Source of the DNA: JBBIJH01 sp037446075
GTDB taxonomy: Bacteria; Bacteroidota; Ignavibacteria; UBA10030; JAHEZR01
Assembly (NCBI GenBank): GCA_037446075.1
Contig: JBBIJH010000159.1
Span: 1 to 6,525, forward strand
Direction of reading: 5' to 3'
Length of the DNA stretch: 6,525 nucleotides
In this document: positions 1 through 5,957 of the stretch, one piece after another
Layout: the number at the start of each line of letters is the position of its first letter
Position numbering within the stretch: the first letter of the stretch is position 1
Notes under the pieces: generated by a model
What the model was told of the DNA's origin: nothing
The model's input: the letters and a program-made list of their open reading frames with translations, nothing else
Databases searched by the model: none
Translations under genes and position numbers: made by a program

Positions 1-1
1 C

Positions 2-445
2 CTTCACTTGAAACCCTCTGAACAAGTAACCTTTACCGTCGAATTGTTTGAAGAACCGGTCAAGCTCAGTGAAGTCGAAGTTATCGCGAACCCTGAACGG
101 GCAGAACGCCAACAGCGAACTTATGCAAGCTCCGTAATCACGGCGGCCCAAATCGAAAAGAGCGGAGCGAAAAGACTCTCTGAGGTTCTCCAAGCGCTCG
201 AACCCGGCGCCGCTCTGAGTCCACTTGCACGCCGAAGAGGCATTTCGCCACGCTCCTGGGTACCCTATCTAATCTACTTGGACGGGGCATACGTGCAGTA
301 TATTGCGGGCGCTCTCGATAATATTGTGGACGTCAGACAGATTGAAAAGATCGAGATTAGCCGATGGGTGGGGGTGGCTCCGAATATCGGCCCCGGAACC
401 AGTGACCGGGTCATCCAGATATTCACCAAGAAACAAACGCGATAG
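2..445 (+). CDS. Carboxypeptidase-regulatory-like plus TonB plug domain protein, barrel-less (5' end outside window)
   Basis: The reading frame is open to the left edge, so this is the C-terminal 147 residues of a longer protein; the TTG at position 8 is an internal codon, not a start. The first 25 or so visible residues end in a beta-strand run and the phrase VKLSEVEVIA, which resembles the end of a carboxypeptidase-regulatory-like domain followed by the TonB-box-like linker of outer-membrane receptors. A plug-domain-like stretch follows: ITAAQIEKSGAKRLSEVLQA, an Arg-rich segment, YLIYLDGAYV, and IEKIEISRWVGVAP leading into VIQIFTKK. These match the order seen in TonB receptor plugs (start motif, YxDG, IExIEI...G, I.I.TK). 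The gene then ends with two adjacent stop codons (TAG TGA, 443-448), exactly where a receptor's beta-barrel would begin. Plug-only proteins of this kind occur in FCB-group genomes, but their role is not established. It could also be a receptor truncated long ago. The domain call is fairly sure; function is unknown. Confidence 0.82.
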   Translation, partial: LHLKPSEQVTFTVELFEEPVKLSEVEVIANPERAERQQRTYASSVITAAQIEKSGAKRLSEVLQALEPGAALSPLARRRGISPRSWVPYLIYLDGAYVQYIAGALDNIVDVRQIEKIEISRWVGVAPNIGPGTSDRVIQIFTKKQTR

Positions 446-894
446 TGAAGGCCAGCAAGAACCAATCGCCCCACTCAGATCAGCTCAGATCCCTCCCCAC
501 TAGGAACGCGAAGGCGTCTCGTCGCGCGAAGAAACTTTCGTATAGAGGGAAGATCGAGATTCCTCCCTGTCGCGACAGAAATGAGTGAAGAACATTAACG
601 CCCGGTGTTCTCGGATTCGGCAGATCATCCTCAGCACACCATATGATCCAACTGGATGAGACGAGCGTGAGACACCTGCTGAGGCAGCCGTGCTGGAAGA
701 ACTTCCGTGAGATAGACCAGGGAAAGATTGTCGGCTGGATTTTTTCGGAAGGAAAAGGAAAGCGGATTAGGGCGTTAGGAAGAGCGAATTCTTATTAGCT
801 CTTTCGAGAATAGACCTATAGACGAAGTGAAGTAGCAGTGCCCGATAGACCCTAAACCCCAGTGTCACCCCCTTGAAATACAGCGAAATACGCC
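446..894. other. Intergenic stretch without a convincing gene
   Basis: I find no gene of normal length on either strand. Small items seen: an 8-base direct repeat with 10-base period (CTCAGATC at 474-481 and 484-491); an imperfect hairpin AGGGAAGA / TCCTCCCT at 546-568; a perfect 12-base palindrome CTGTCGCGACAG at 567-578; and another 10-base-period repeat, GAAATAC at 875-881 and 885-891. No clear intrinsic terminator follows the plug-domain gene, as none of these structures is followed by a T-tract. The stretch could be ordinary spacer, decayed coding DNA or the site of an unrecognised RNA; nothing here decides between them. Confidence 0.6.
643..798 (+). CDS. Doubtful 51-residue ORF in the intergenic region
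   Basis: ATG at 643 opens a 51-codon frame ending at TAG 796-798. The product begins MIQLDETSVRHLLRQ, is rich in Lys and Arg, and has an aromatic middle (CWKNF, GWIF). There is no Shine-Dalgarno sequence: the bases before the ATG are AGCACACCAT, in contrast to the strong sites before both Sus genes. I recognise no domain. It could be a remnant of a decayed gene such as a transposase, a small basic protein, or chance. It is listed only because it is the best frame in a long gene-free stretch. Confidence 0.12.
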   Translation: MIQLDETSVRHLLRQPCWKNFREIDQGKIVGWIFSEGKGKRIRALGRANSY

Positions 895-955
895 CATTTT
901 TGTCGCATTGCAGTCATCTCGTAGGGGGTAGGGAAAATCCGTCATTACAAAAATG
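895..955. repeat. 9-bp inverted repeat upstream of the susC-like promoter candidate
   Basis: CATTTTTGT at 895-903 is the exact reverse complement of ACAAAAATG at 947-955, separated by 43 bases. The right arm ends where the AGAATT palindrome begins and about 20 bases before the -35 hexamer candidate. It could mark paired protein-binding sites or an intrinsically curved A/T-tract region; as it lies upstream of the predicted start of transcription, it would act as DNA rather than in the Sus mRNA. The arms are of low complexity, so chance is possible. Confidence 0.35.
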
Positions 956-970
956 AGAATTCCTAATTCT
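956..970. promoter_or_regulatory. Operator-like palindrome next to the -35 element
   Basis: AGAATT-CCT-AATTCT is a perfect 6-bp inverted repeat with a 3-base spacer. Its right edge lies five bases before the TTGACA hexamer, a usual position for an activator or repressor dimer. The half-site recurs in relaxed form: ATTCTC (981-986) is the reverse complement of GAGAAT (955-960), and AGAATTCC appears again at 1051-1058. The binding protein is unknown and no regulator gene lies in the window. Confidence 0.4.
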
Positions 971-975
971 TAGAC

Positions 976-1004
976 TTGACATTCTCTGTTTCATTTATTA
1001 TTTT
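976..1004 (+). promoter_or_regulatory. Promoter candidate for the susC-susD-like operon
   Basis: TTGACA (976-981) is a perfect sigma-70 -35 hexamer. After a 17-base spacer comes TATTTT (999-1004), a 4/6 match to the -10 consensus. The same segment fits the Bacteroidota-type pattern: TTG at 976-978, 20 bases, then TATTTTCG (999-1006), one mismatch from TAnnTTTG. A/T-rich DNA lies upstream. Transcription would start near 1011-1014, giving a leader of about 320 nt before the SusC start codon. This is the best promoter I see in the gap; a closer, less canonical one cannot be excluded. Confidence 0.45.
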
Positions 1005-1128
1005 CGAGCTACTACAGTTACCCAGGGCATTGCTAATCTCAGGCGATCTCAGAATTCCCTAAACAGGGGTTCAGGTATTTGCAAGACGAGCAGAAAACGG
1101 ATTCACCCTGAGTCGTTGGTCAGTCTCT

Positions 1129-1184
1129 AGCTAAGCCCGTTCTTCCAACAACCCAATTCCTATTTCCTTTTATCCAGCTTAGCT
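1129..1184 (+). promoter_or_regulatory. Long-loop hairpin in the susC-like leader with anti-Shine-Dalgarno-like tract
   Basis: AGCTAAGC (1129-1136) and GCTTAGCT (1177-1184) are perfect reverse complements and enclose a 40-base pyrimidine-rich loop. Within the loop, TTTCCTTTT (1163-1171) can pair with AAAAGGAGA (1321-1329), the Shine-Dalgarno segment of the SusC-like gene, over nine positions with one G-U wobble. The geometry suggests a possible translation-control element. An 8-bp stem with a 40-nt loop is not strong by itself, and pyrimidine tracts pair with any Shine-Dalgarno sequence, so this is a structural candidate only. Confidence 0.3.
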
Positions 1185-1205
1185 GTTTGTCGGTCCCTAG
1201 TCAAA

Positions 1206-1230
1206 CGGACGGATGGATTGTTTCTGTCCG
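1206..1230 (+). promoter_or_regulatory. Stem-loop in the susC-like leader
   Basis: CGGACGGA (1206-1213) pairs with TCTGTCCG (1223-1230) through eight base pairs including one G-U, with a 9-base loop. It has no T-tract after it that would make it a terminator (CATGTTCCACTTTTTG follows, with five T residues ten bases later). It is the most stable local hairpin I find in the leader and ends 10 bases before the upstream copy of the Shine-Dalgarno segment. Confidence 0.4.
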
Positions 1231-1240
1231 CATGTTCCAC

Positions 1241-1258
1241 TTTTTGAGAAAGGAGGAC
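1241..1258 (+). repeat. Upstream near-copy of the susC Shine-Dalgarno segment, with no start codon
   Basis: TTTTTGAGAAAGGAGGAC at 1241-1258 matches TTTTTGAAAAGGAGAC at 1315-1330 apart from two single-base gaps. The upstream copy contains AAAGGAGG, a very strong Shine-Dalgarno sequence, yet no ATG, GTG or TTG lies at a workable distance downstream (ACACGGGGGGCGCACAC follows). It is therefore an orphan ribosome-binding-like site about 80 bases before the true start codon. Confidence 0.45.
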
Positions 1259-1280
1259 ACGGGGGGCGCACACAAAATTC

Positions 1281-1298
1281 AGCTGCACTTTTTCAGCT
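1281..1298 (+). promoter_or_regulatory. Small hairpin just upstream of the susC ribosome-binding site
   Basis: AGCTG (1281-1285) and CAGCT (1294-1298) form a 5-bp stem around the loop CACTTTTT. TTCAGCT is also directly repeated at 1278-1284 and 1292-1298. The stem is short and its significance is uncertain; it lies 23 bases before the Shine-Dalgarno purine run. Confidence 0.2.
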
Positions 1299-1320
1299 CA
1301 ACTAGCTAAAATCATTTTTG

Positions 1321-1329
1321 AAAAGGAGA
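1321..1329 (+). promoter_or_regulatory. Shine-Dalgarno site that fixes the SusC-like start
   Basis: AAAAGGAGA contains GGAG at 1325-1328, seven bases before ATG 1336. This spacing is ideal and shows that translation begins at 1336. The in-frame TTG at 1318 lies upstream of this site and would place the ribosome-binding sequence inside the coding region, so it is not the start. Confidence 0.85.
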
Positions 1330-1335
1330 CTGTCT

Positions 1336-4300
1336 ATGCAGCTAATTTATACGACGTCCAAGATGCTCGCGGCAGCGTCGGCACGTCTGGGTTTGATCCT
1401 GTTGGTCCTCGGGTCTTTCAATTTTCTACAAGCACAGGAGAGGACCATACGTGGTGTCGTAACCGATGCAGAAAGCGGAGAACCTATTCCGGGTGCAACG
1501 GTTATTCTGGTGGGCACGACCATCGGGACAACGACGAACATCCAAGGCATGTACAGCGTCCGGGCGCCTGCAGCGTATAATACCCTCCGATTCTCTTTTA
1601 TTGGTTATAAAACGCAAAAGGTAGATATCGGAGGTCGAGTTGAAATCAACATTCAGCTTCAGCGAGATCCTTTGCAGCTCGACGAAACAGTCGTGGTGGG
1701 CTACGGTAGTATGTCAAGAAGGGAGGTTACCAATGCGATTGTACGGGTATCCAGAGAAGACATAGGGGATCTTGTTCCAAGAACGGTGGATCAGGCAATC
1801 CAAGGGCGTGTACCAGGCGTTCAGTTAACGAACACCTCCGGCTTGCTGGGCGCTCCCACATCCACTCGGATTCGTGGTGCTGCCTCTATTTCAGCGAGTA
1901 CACGTCCACTCTATGTCGTCGACGGTGTAGCGGTTACCAACCCGCCCACCGCGGGCAGCTCATCTGTGGGACTTGGGGCTGGCGGGCAGGGAATTAACCC
2001 CTTATTGAACCTCGATCCGAATGACATCGAATCGTATCAAGTGCTCAAGGATGCCTCCACAACAATCTACGGCTCAAGAGGCGCAAATGGGGTGGTACTG
2101 ATCACGACCCGGCAGGGAAAGCAGGGCCAACAGATCGTGAACATTCGCACCTCCGCAGGGACCGTCAAGGCAACGAATACATACCAGATGATGAACGGTG
2201 AACAATTTACCCGCATCTGGAACGATGCAGCCGTAAACCGCTTCGGACCTTCTGGTGGCGGGCTTCTTCTTCCAACAGAGAATATTGTGAACACTGACTG
2301 GATGAGTCTTGTAAAGCAAACTGGTGCATTAACGGAAAACAGCGCAAGTGTAACCGGTGGCACAGAGCGTACCCGGTATTACATCGGAGGTACCTATCGT
2401 TCAGAAGAAGGGTTTGTGCGTAACAATCAACTGAAGCGCTATTCAGCACGTGCACACCTTGACCATGCTATAAGCGATCAGATCAGGATCGGTATAAATC
2501 TGAATCCATCGAGAACGGATAATTTCCGAGTGTACACGGAGAATGCTGTAGCCTCGGCGTTTACTTACGCTGCACTCTATTATCCCAATGTTCCAGCTCG
2601 CAACCCCGATGGATCCCTAAACTTAAGTGTCGCACCGAATCGGAACCCACAGTTTAATGGGACACCCCTATCAAACGTCGAAGGGATCGATTTTAAATCC
2701 TCCCTCACACAGTTGACATCACAAGGGACTCTGCAGTGGAACATCCTTCAGAATCTGGTCTTTGACGCGAAACTCGGAGTGGAGCTATGGCAGCTCGCTG
2801 AGAAGTTCAAGCGCGGATCCAAAACCACGGATGGATTTCCTGATGGAAATGCTTTTGCAAGCAATGATCAGTATGTAAATTATAACCTCAACTCTACTCT
2901 TCAGTACTCGGGTCAGGTCGGAGATCATAAGTATTCGGTTCTGGCTGGGATCGACGCGCAGCGTTCCCAAAACACCGCTTTTAGTGCCTTTGCTCGCGGG
3001 TTCCCCTCAGATTTACTGAAGAACATCAGTTCCGCAGCAACTCCCGTAAGTGAGACTGGCACCGGAACCGATTTTTCCTTCCTGGGATATTTCTCGCGCA
3101 TCAGTTATTCGTACAAAGATCGATATCTTCTGAATCTGTCCGGTCGGATCGACGGCTCTTCACGTTTTGGGAAGGATGTACGGTATGCTAAGTTCCCTGC
3201 CGTATCAGCTGGATGGATTGTCAGCGATGAGAGCTGGTTCAATTGGGTCCCGGGCATCGACTTCTTTAAAGTGCGGGGAGCCGTCGGAAAGACCGGGAAT
3301 GCCGAAATTGGTAACTTTCCGGCACTGGGTCTGGTCGGCTTCGGATTTAATTACAACGACCTGCCCGGCGCGGCGATTACTCAACTTGAAAACCCGATCC
3401 TCACCTGGGAAAAAGCAACTAACTACGATGGTGGTGTTGATTTTGGAATCCTCGGACAGAGAGTCCGTGGCAGTATCGGATATTACGTGAAGAACACTTC
3501 CGCCCTTCTGCTGAATGTCCCTGTCTCACGAGTGAATGGCTTCACCGCGTTCACGCAGAACCTCGGCGAAATGGAGAACCGCGGATGGGAGTTTGATCTG
3601 ACGGCAGATATTCTCCATGGAGGGAAACTCCGATGGACGATGAGTGCCAACGTCTCGACAGTGAGAAACAAGGTTAAGACGGTCTTCGCTCATCAAGATA
3701 TCATCTTTGGACGAAGTATCGTACGCGAGGGCGAGCCATTGGGAGCTTGGTATCTCGTGCGATACGCGGGACCCAATCCGGCAAACGGAAACGCGAGGTG
3801 GTTGGACTTGAACGGCAACGTCACGGAGACCTACAGCTTGTCAAATCGTGTCATCGTCGGGAGCCCATGGCCCAAGTATTTCGGGGGATTTACCAGTACG
3901 TTTGCCATTGGGCCGATTGACGCAACCGTCTTCTTCCAGTTTACCAAGGGGAACAAAATTTATCGAGCGGATGGAGGGTTCACTGATTCCAACCTCAATT
4001 CGATATTCAATCAGTCTACGCGTCAAAACGATTACTGGAGGCCGGACAACCCGAATGCTGCCAATCCTCAACCACGGTTGTTGCTTGCAAACGGATCGCA
4101 GGCCAGCACACGCTACCTGGAGGATGGATCTTACCTCCGCTTGAAACAGGCGACGATCGGTTATACATTGCCCTCCTCGCTTCTTGGCGGTGTACGAGCA
4201 CGTATCTACGCACAGGGTGTGAACCTGTGGACCTGGACAAAATTCTTAGGGATGGATCCTGAAGCTGCGAACACAGGGAATATTCAGGCTTCGGATATTT

Positions 4301-4356
4301 TCTTCCAGTTGCCACAGGCGAAGACACTCGTTGTCGGCTTGGACCTTACACTTTGA
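1336..4356 (+). CDS. SusC/RagA family TonB-dependent outer-membrane transporter
   Basis: The 1006-residue product has the usual length and full architecture of a SusC transporter. Residues 1-33 are a signal peptide (hydrophobic LGLILLVLGSFNFLQA, likely cut before Q34). Residues 37-110 are a carboxypeptidase-regulatory-like domain (IRGVVTDAESGEPIPGATV ... FIGYKTQKV). LDETVVVGYGS (115-125) is the TonB-box region typical of SusC. The plug spans about 126-262, with RVPGVQL, TRIRGAAS, PLYVVDGV and IESYQVLKDASTTIYGSRGA followed by NGVVLITTRQG. The rest is the 22-strand barrel, ending VVGLDLTL; the last residue is Leu rather than the common Phe. There is no STN domain, so direct anti-sigma signalling is unlikely. 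It imports a ligand delivered by the SusD-like partner encoded 36 nt downstream, using energy from the inner-membrane TonB-ExbB-ExbD complex. The substrate cannot be read from sequence. The start is set by GGAG at 1325-1328. No frameshift or stop interrupts the gene. Confidence 0.97.
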   Translation: MQLIYTTSKMLAAASARLGLILLVLGSFNFLQAQERTIRGVVTDAESGEPIPGATVILVGTTIGTTTNIQGMYSVRAPAAYNTLRFSFIGYKTQKVDIGGRVEINIQLQRDPLQLDETVVVGYGSMSRREVTNAIVRVSREDIGDLVPRTVDQAIQGRVPGVQLTNTSGLLGAPTSTRIRGAASISASTRPLYVVDGVAVTNPPTAGSSSVGLGAGGQGINPLLNLDPNDIESYQVLKDASTTIYGSRGANGVVLITTRQGKQGQQIVNIRTSAGTVKATNTYQMMNGEQFTRIWNDAAVNRFGPSGGGLLLPTENIVNTDWMSLVKQTGALTENSASVTGGTERTRYYIGGTYRSEEGFVRNNQLKRYSARAHLDHAISDQIRIGINLNPSRTDNFRVYTENAVASAFTYAALYYPNVPARNPDGSLNLSVAPNRNPQFNGTPLSNVEGIDFKSSLTQLTSQGTLQWNILQNLVFDAKLGVELWQLAEKFKRGSKTTDGFPDGNAFASNDQYVNYNLNSTLQYSGQVGDHKYSVLAGIDAQRSQNTAFSAFARGFPSDLLKNISSAATPVSETGTGTDFSFLGYFSRISYSYKDRYLLNLSGRIDGSSRFGKDVRYAKFPAVSAGWIVSDESWFNWVPGIDFFKVRGAVGKTGNAEIGNFPALGLVGFGFNYNDLPGAAITQLENPILTWEKATNYDGGVDFGILGQRVRGSIGYYVKNTSALLLNVPVSRVNGFTAFTQNLGEMENRGWEFDLTADILHGGKLRWTMSANVSTVRNKVKTVFAHQDIIFGRSIVREGEPLGAWYLVRYAGPNPANGNARWLDLNGNVTETYSLSNRVIVGSPWPKYFGGFTSTFAIGPIDATVFFQFTKGNKIYRADGGFTDSNLNSIFNQSTRQNDYWRPDNPNAANPQPRLLLANGSQASTRYLEDGSYLRLKQATIGYTLPSSLLGGVRARIYAQGVNLWTWTKFLGMDPEAANTGNIQASDIFFQLPQAKTLVVGLDLTL

Positions 4357-4380
4357 CAATCACACTCTGAACAGAATCTA

Positions 4381-4386
4381 ACGAGG
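4381..4386 (+). promoter_or_regulatory. Shine-Dalgarno site that decides the SusD-like start
   Basis: ACGAGG at 4381-4386 directly abuts the ATG at 4387 but is six bases from the second in-frame ATG at 4393. The spacing favours 4393 as the start; the alternative would add only Met-Thr. The 36-base interval after the SusC stop holds no terminator or promoter, which supports co-transcription. Confidence 0.65.
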
Positions 4387-4392
4387 ATGACT

Positions 4393-5871
4393 ATGAACAG
4401 ATCAAAACTCTTCCTGACGGCACTAGTCGTCACCGGGGTTATCGGGTGTAAGGATTATTTGGTTGAGACCCCTCAGCAATCCGTCGATCTTACTACAGCC
4501 CTCACCAATGCTGAAGGCCTGAGAGCTATGGTCACGGGGTTGTACGATGCGATCCAATCTGCCAGCATTGCCGGCGGCAACTACAATGTCATACCGGAGA
4601 TTATGGCAGACAACGTGATTTGGAAAGGGAGCTTTACCACCTATCTTGATTTTCACAATCGCGCAATGACTCCAGATAATCCCAACACAGTTAATTGGTG
4701 GACGGATTCATATCGGGCAATCAACATTGCTAATATCGTCTTGGATGCTGTTGATAAAATCAGTGATCCCACCCTCACAGACGCGCAAAAGAATATCTGG
4801 CGAGGAGACGCCTATTTCTGCCGAGGCTTCCTGTACTTTGAGCTGGCGCGGGTGTACGGAAAGCCTTGGAATTCTCCCGGGGGTAGCTCGAGTCTGGGAG
4901 TGCCGATTCGTACGAAACCGGTGAAATCATCTGCCGACTTTGAGAATCTTTCGCGCGCGACCGTGGCCCAGGTCTTTGCCCAAGCGGAGAGTGATTTGAA
5001 GCAAGCACTGAACTTGCTTCCCAATGTACGACTTCGAGACGACAGAAGGGCAACTCGCTATGCAGCGTTGGGGTATTTAATGAAGCTTGAAATGGAGAAG
5101 GGGAACTATCCCGCGGCAGCAGATTACGCACAGCAGATTATTGCGGGAGGTTTCTCACTGACCTCATCTCCGTACGGACCATTCCAGACTAAGTTTTCCT
5201 CGGAATCTGTATTTGAAGTGGCCCATACTACGTCGGATAATCCCGGGGTCAACGCCGGTCAGACTGCATTTTATGCCCCAACAAGTCTTGGCGGTCGGGG
5301 TGACATCGTCATCAGTCAGAGCTATGTCGATGCTGTCAATCAAATCATCACCCCGGGTCAACGAGCTGCAATCACTGCTGCAGGTGGCACCGCAACGGAT
5401 CAGAGAAGAACTCTAATGCTGAATGGGTTAGTGGCCAACACGAGCGCAACGTTGAAGTTCTTCCGCACGACCAGAGATGATAACGTTCAAAATCTGCGTT
5501 ATGCCGATGTATTGCTTACCAGGGCAGAAGCTCTTGCGGAGCAAGCCGCGAGCCTGGCTGCTGTACCGCCAGAAGTATACACCTTGGTGAATACGGTTCG
5601 CAAACGAGCCATCCTTGTGACCGGAGGGACTGCCACCAATGCCCTTATTGAATACAAACCTTCAGATTTCGCTGATAAACAGGCGTTGATCAACGCGATC
5701 CTGCTTGAGCGCAGAGTTGAGCTGGCATTTGAAGGAGACCGTTTCTATACCCTCCATAGAAAAGGATTGAGCATTCGCGGGCTCGCTCCGAATGACAACA
5801 GGATCACATTTCCGATTCCTCAACAGGAACTGGATGCGAACCCCTCCATGGTGCAAAACCCGGGATACTAG
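4393..5871 (+). CDS. SusD/RagB family nutrient-binding outer-membrane lipoprotein
   Basis: From ATG 4393 the product has 492 residues, normal for the family. A short lipoprotein signal peptide ends in VIGC, with Cys19 as the lipidated residue; K-D directly after it resembles the surface-export signal described for Bacteroidota lipoproteins. Family landmarks in order: the N-terminal helix LRAMVTGLYDAIQS (43-56); WWTDSYRAINIANIVLD (102-118); GDAYFCRGFLYFELARVYG (138-156), the best conserved tetratricopeptide-like helix pair; GVPIRTKP (169-176); NLRYADVLLTRAEALAE (368-383); LLERRVELAFEGDRFYTLHR (437-456); and the closing FPIPQQELDANPSMVQNPGY. The protein sits on the outer leaflet as a hinged lid over the SusC barrel and binds the ligand before import. 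It follows the SusC gene after 36 nt, the standard order. Ligand type is unknown. The ATG at 4387 is the alternative start. Confidence 0.97.
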   Translation: MNRSKLFLTALVVTGVIGCKDYLVETPQQSVDLTTALTNAEGLRAMVTGLYDAIQSASIAGGNYNVIPEIMADNVIWKGSFTTYLDFHNRAMTPDNPNTVNWWTDSYRAINIANIVLDAVDKISDPTLTDAQKNIWRGDAYFCRGFLYFELARVYGKPWNSPGGSSSLGVPIRTKPVKSSADFENLSRATVAQVFAQAESDLKQALNLLPNVRLRDDRRATRYAALGYLMKLEMEKGNYPAAADYAQQIIAGGFSLTSSPYGPFQTKFSSESVFEVAHTTSDNPGVNAGQTAFYAPTSLGGRGDIVISQSYVDAVNQIITPGQRAAITAAGGTATDQRRTLMLNGLVANTSATLKFFRTTRDDNVQNLRYADVLLTRAEALAEQAASLAAVPPEVYTLVNTVRKRAILVTGGTATNALIEYKPSDFADKQALINAILLERRVELAFEGDRFYTLHRKGLSIRGLAPNDNRITFPIPQQELDANPSMVQNPGY

Positions 5872-5907
5872 GGCTCGAGTTAACCTTTTCGAACCGTCGG
5901 TAACCTT

Positions 5908-5944
5908 GTAAAGCCATCTCTGCGACTTGCGGGGATGGCTTTAC
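5908..5944 (+). terminator. Strong hairpin after the SusD-like gene: probable terminator or attenuator
   Basis: Arms 5908-5918 (GTAAAGCCATC) and 5934-5944 (GATGGCTTTAC) are perfect 11-base reverse complements. The stem continues inward through TCTGC / GCGGG (two G-U wobbles) to 16 bp with the loop GACTT. It begins 37 bases after the SusD stop, the expected place for the operon's terminator. The U-tract is poor (TTCTGTT follows; the CTTTAC belongs to the stem), so termination may be partial. The near-symmetry would let it act in both directions. GTTAAC occurs on both sides, at 5879-5884 and 5949-5954. Confidence 0.72.
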
Positions 5945-5957
5945 TTCTGTTAACGAT

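Noticed and set aside
8..10. TTG start at position 8 for the first gene
   Set aside because: The frame is open to the window edge and the residues right after position 8 are the end of a domain that must begin outside the window.
717..745. CCAG ... CTGG followed by a run of six T, possible terminator
   Set aside because: The stem is only four base pairs with a 14-base loop, too weak for an intrinsic terminator.
1318..1335. TTG start at 1318 for the SusC-like gene
   Set aside because: The Shine-Dalgarno sequence (1321-1329) lies inside this extension and points to ATG 1336; the signal peptide also reads better from 1336.
446..1335. CRISPR array, tRNA, rRNA or insertion-sequence ends in the long intergenic region
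   Set aside because: No regularly spaced repeats of 25-40 bases, no tRNA cloverleaf or T-loop consensus, and no terminal inverted repeats with a target-site duplication were seen.
1336..1800. FecA-type signalling receptor under sigma/anti-sigma control
   Set aside because: The N-terminus goes directly from the signal peptide to the carboxypeptidase-regulatory-like domain with no STN domain, and no sigma or anti-sigma gene lies nearby in the window.
4016..5131. Several 65-118 codon frames overlapping the SusC-like and SusD-like genes in other frames
   Set aside because: They are shadows of well-supported genes, with low-complexity, Arg/Ser/Pro-rich products lacking recognisable domains or ribosome-binding sites.
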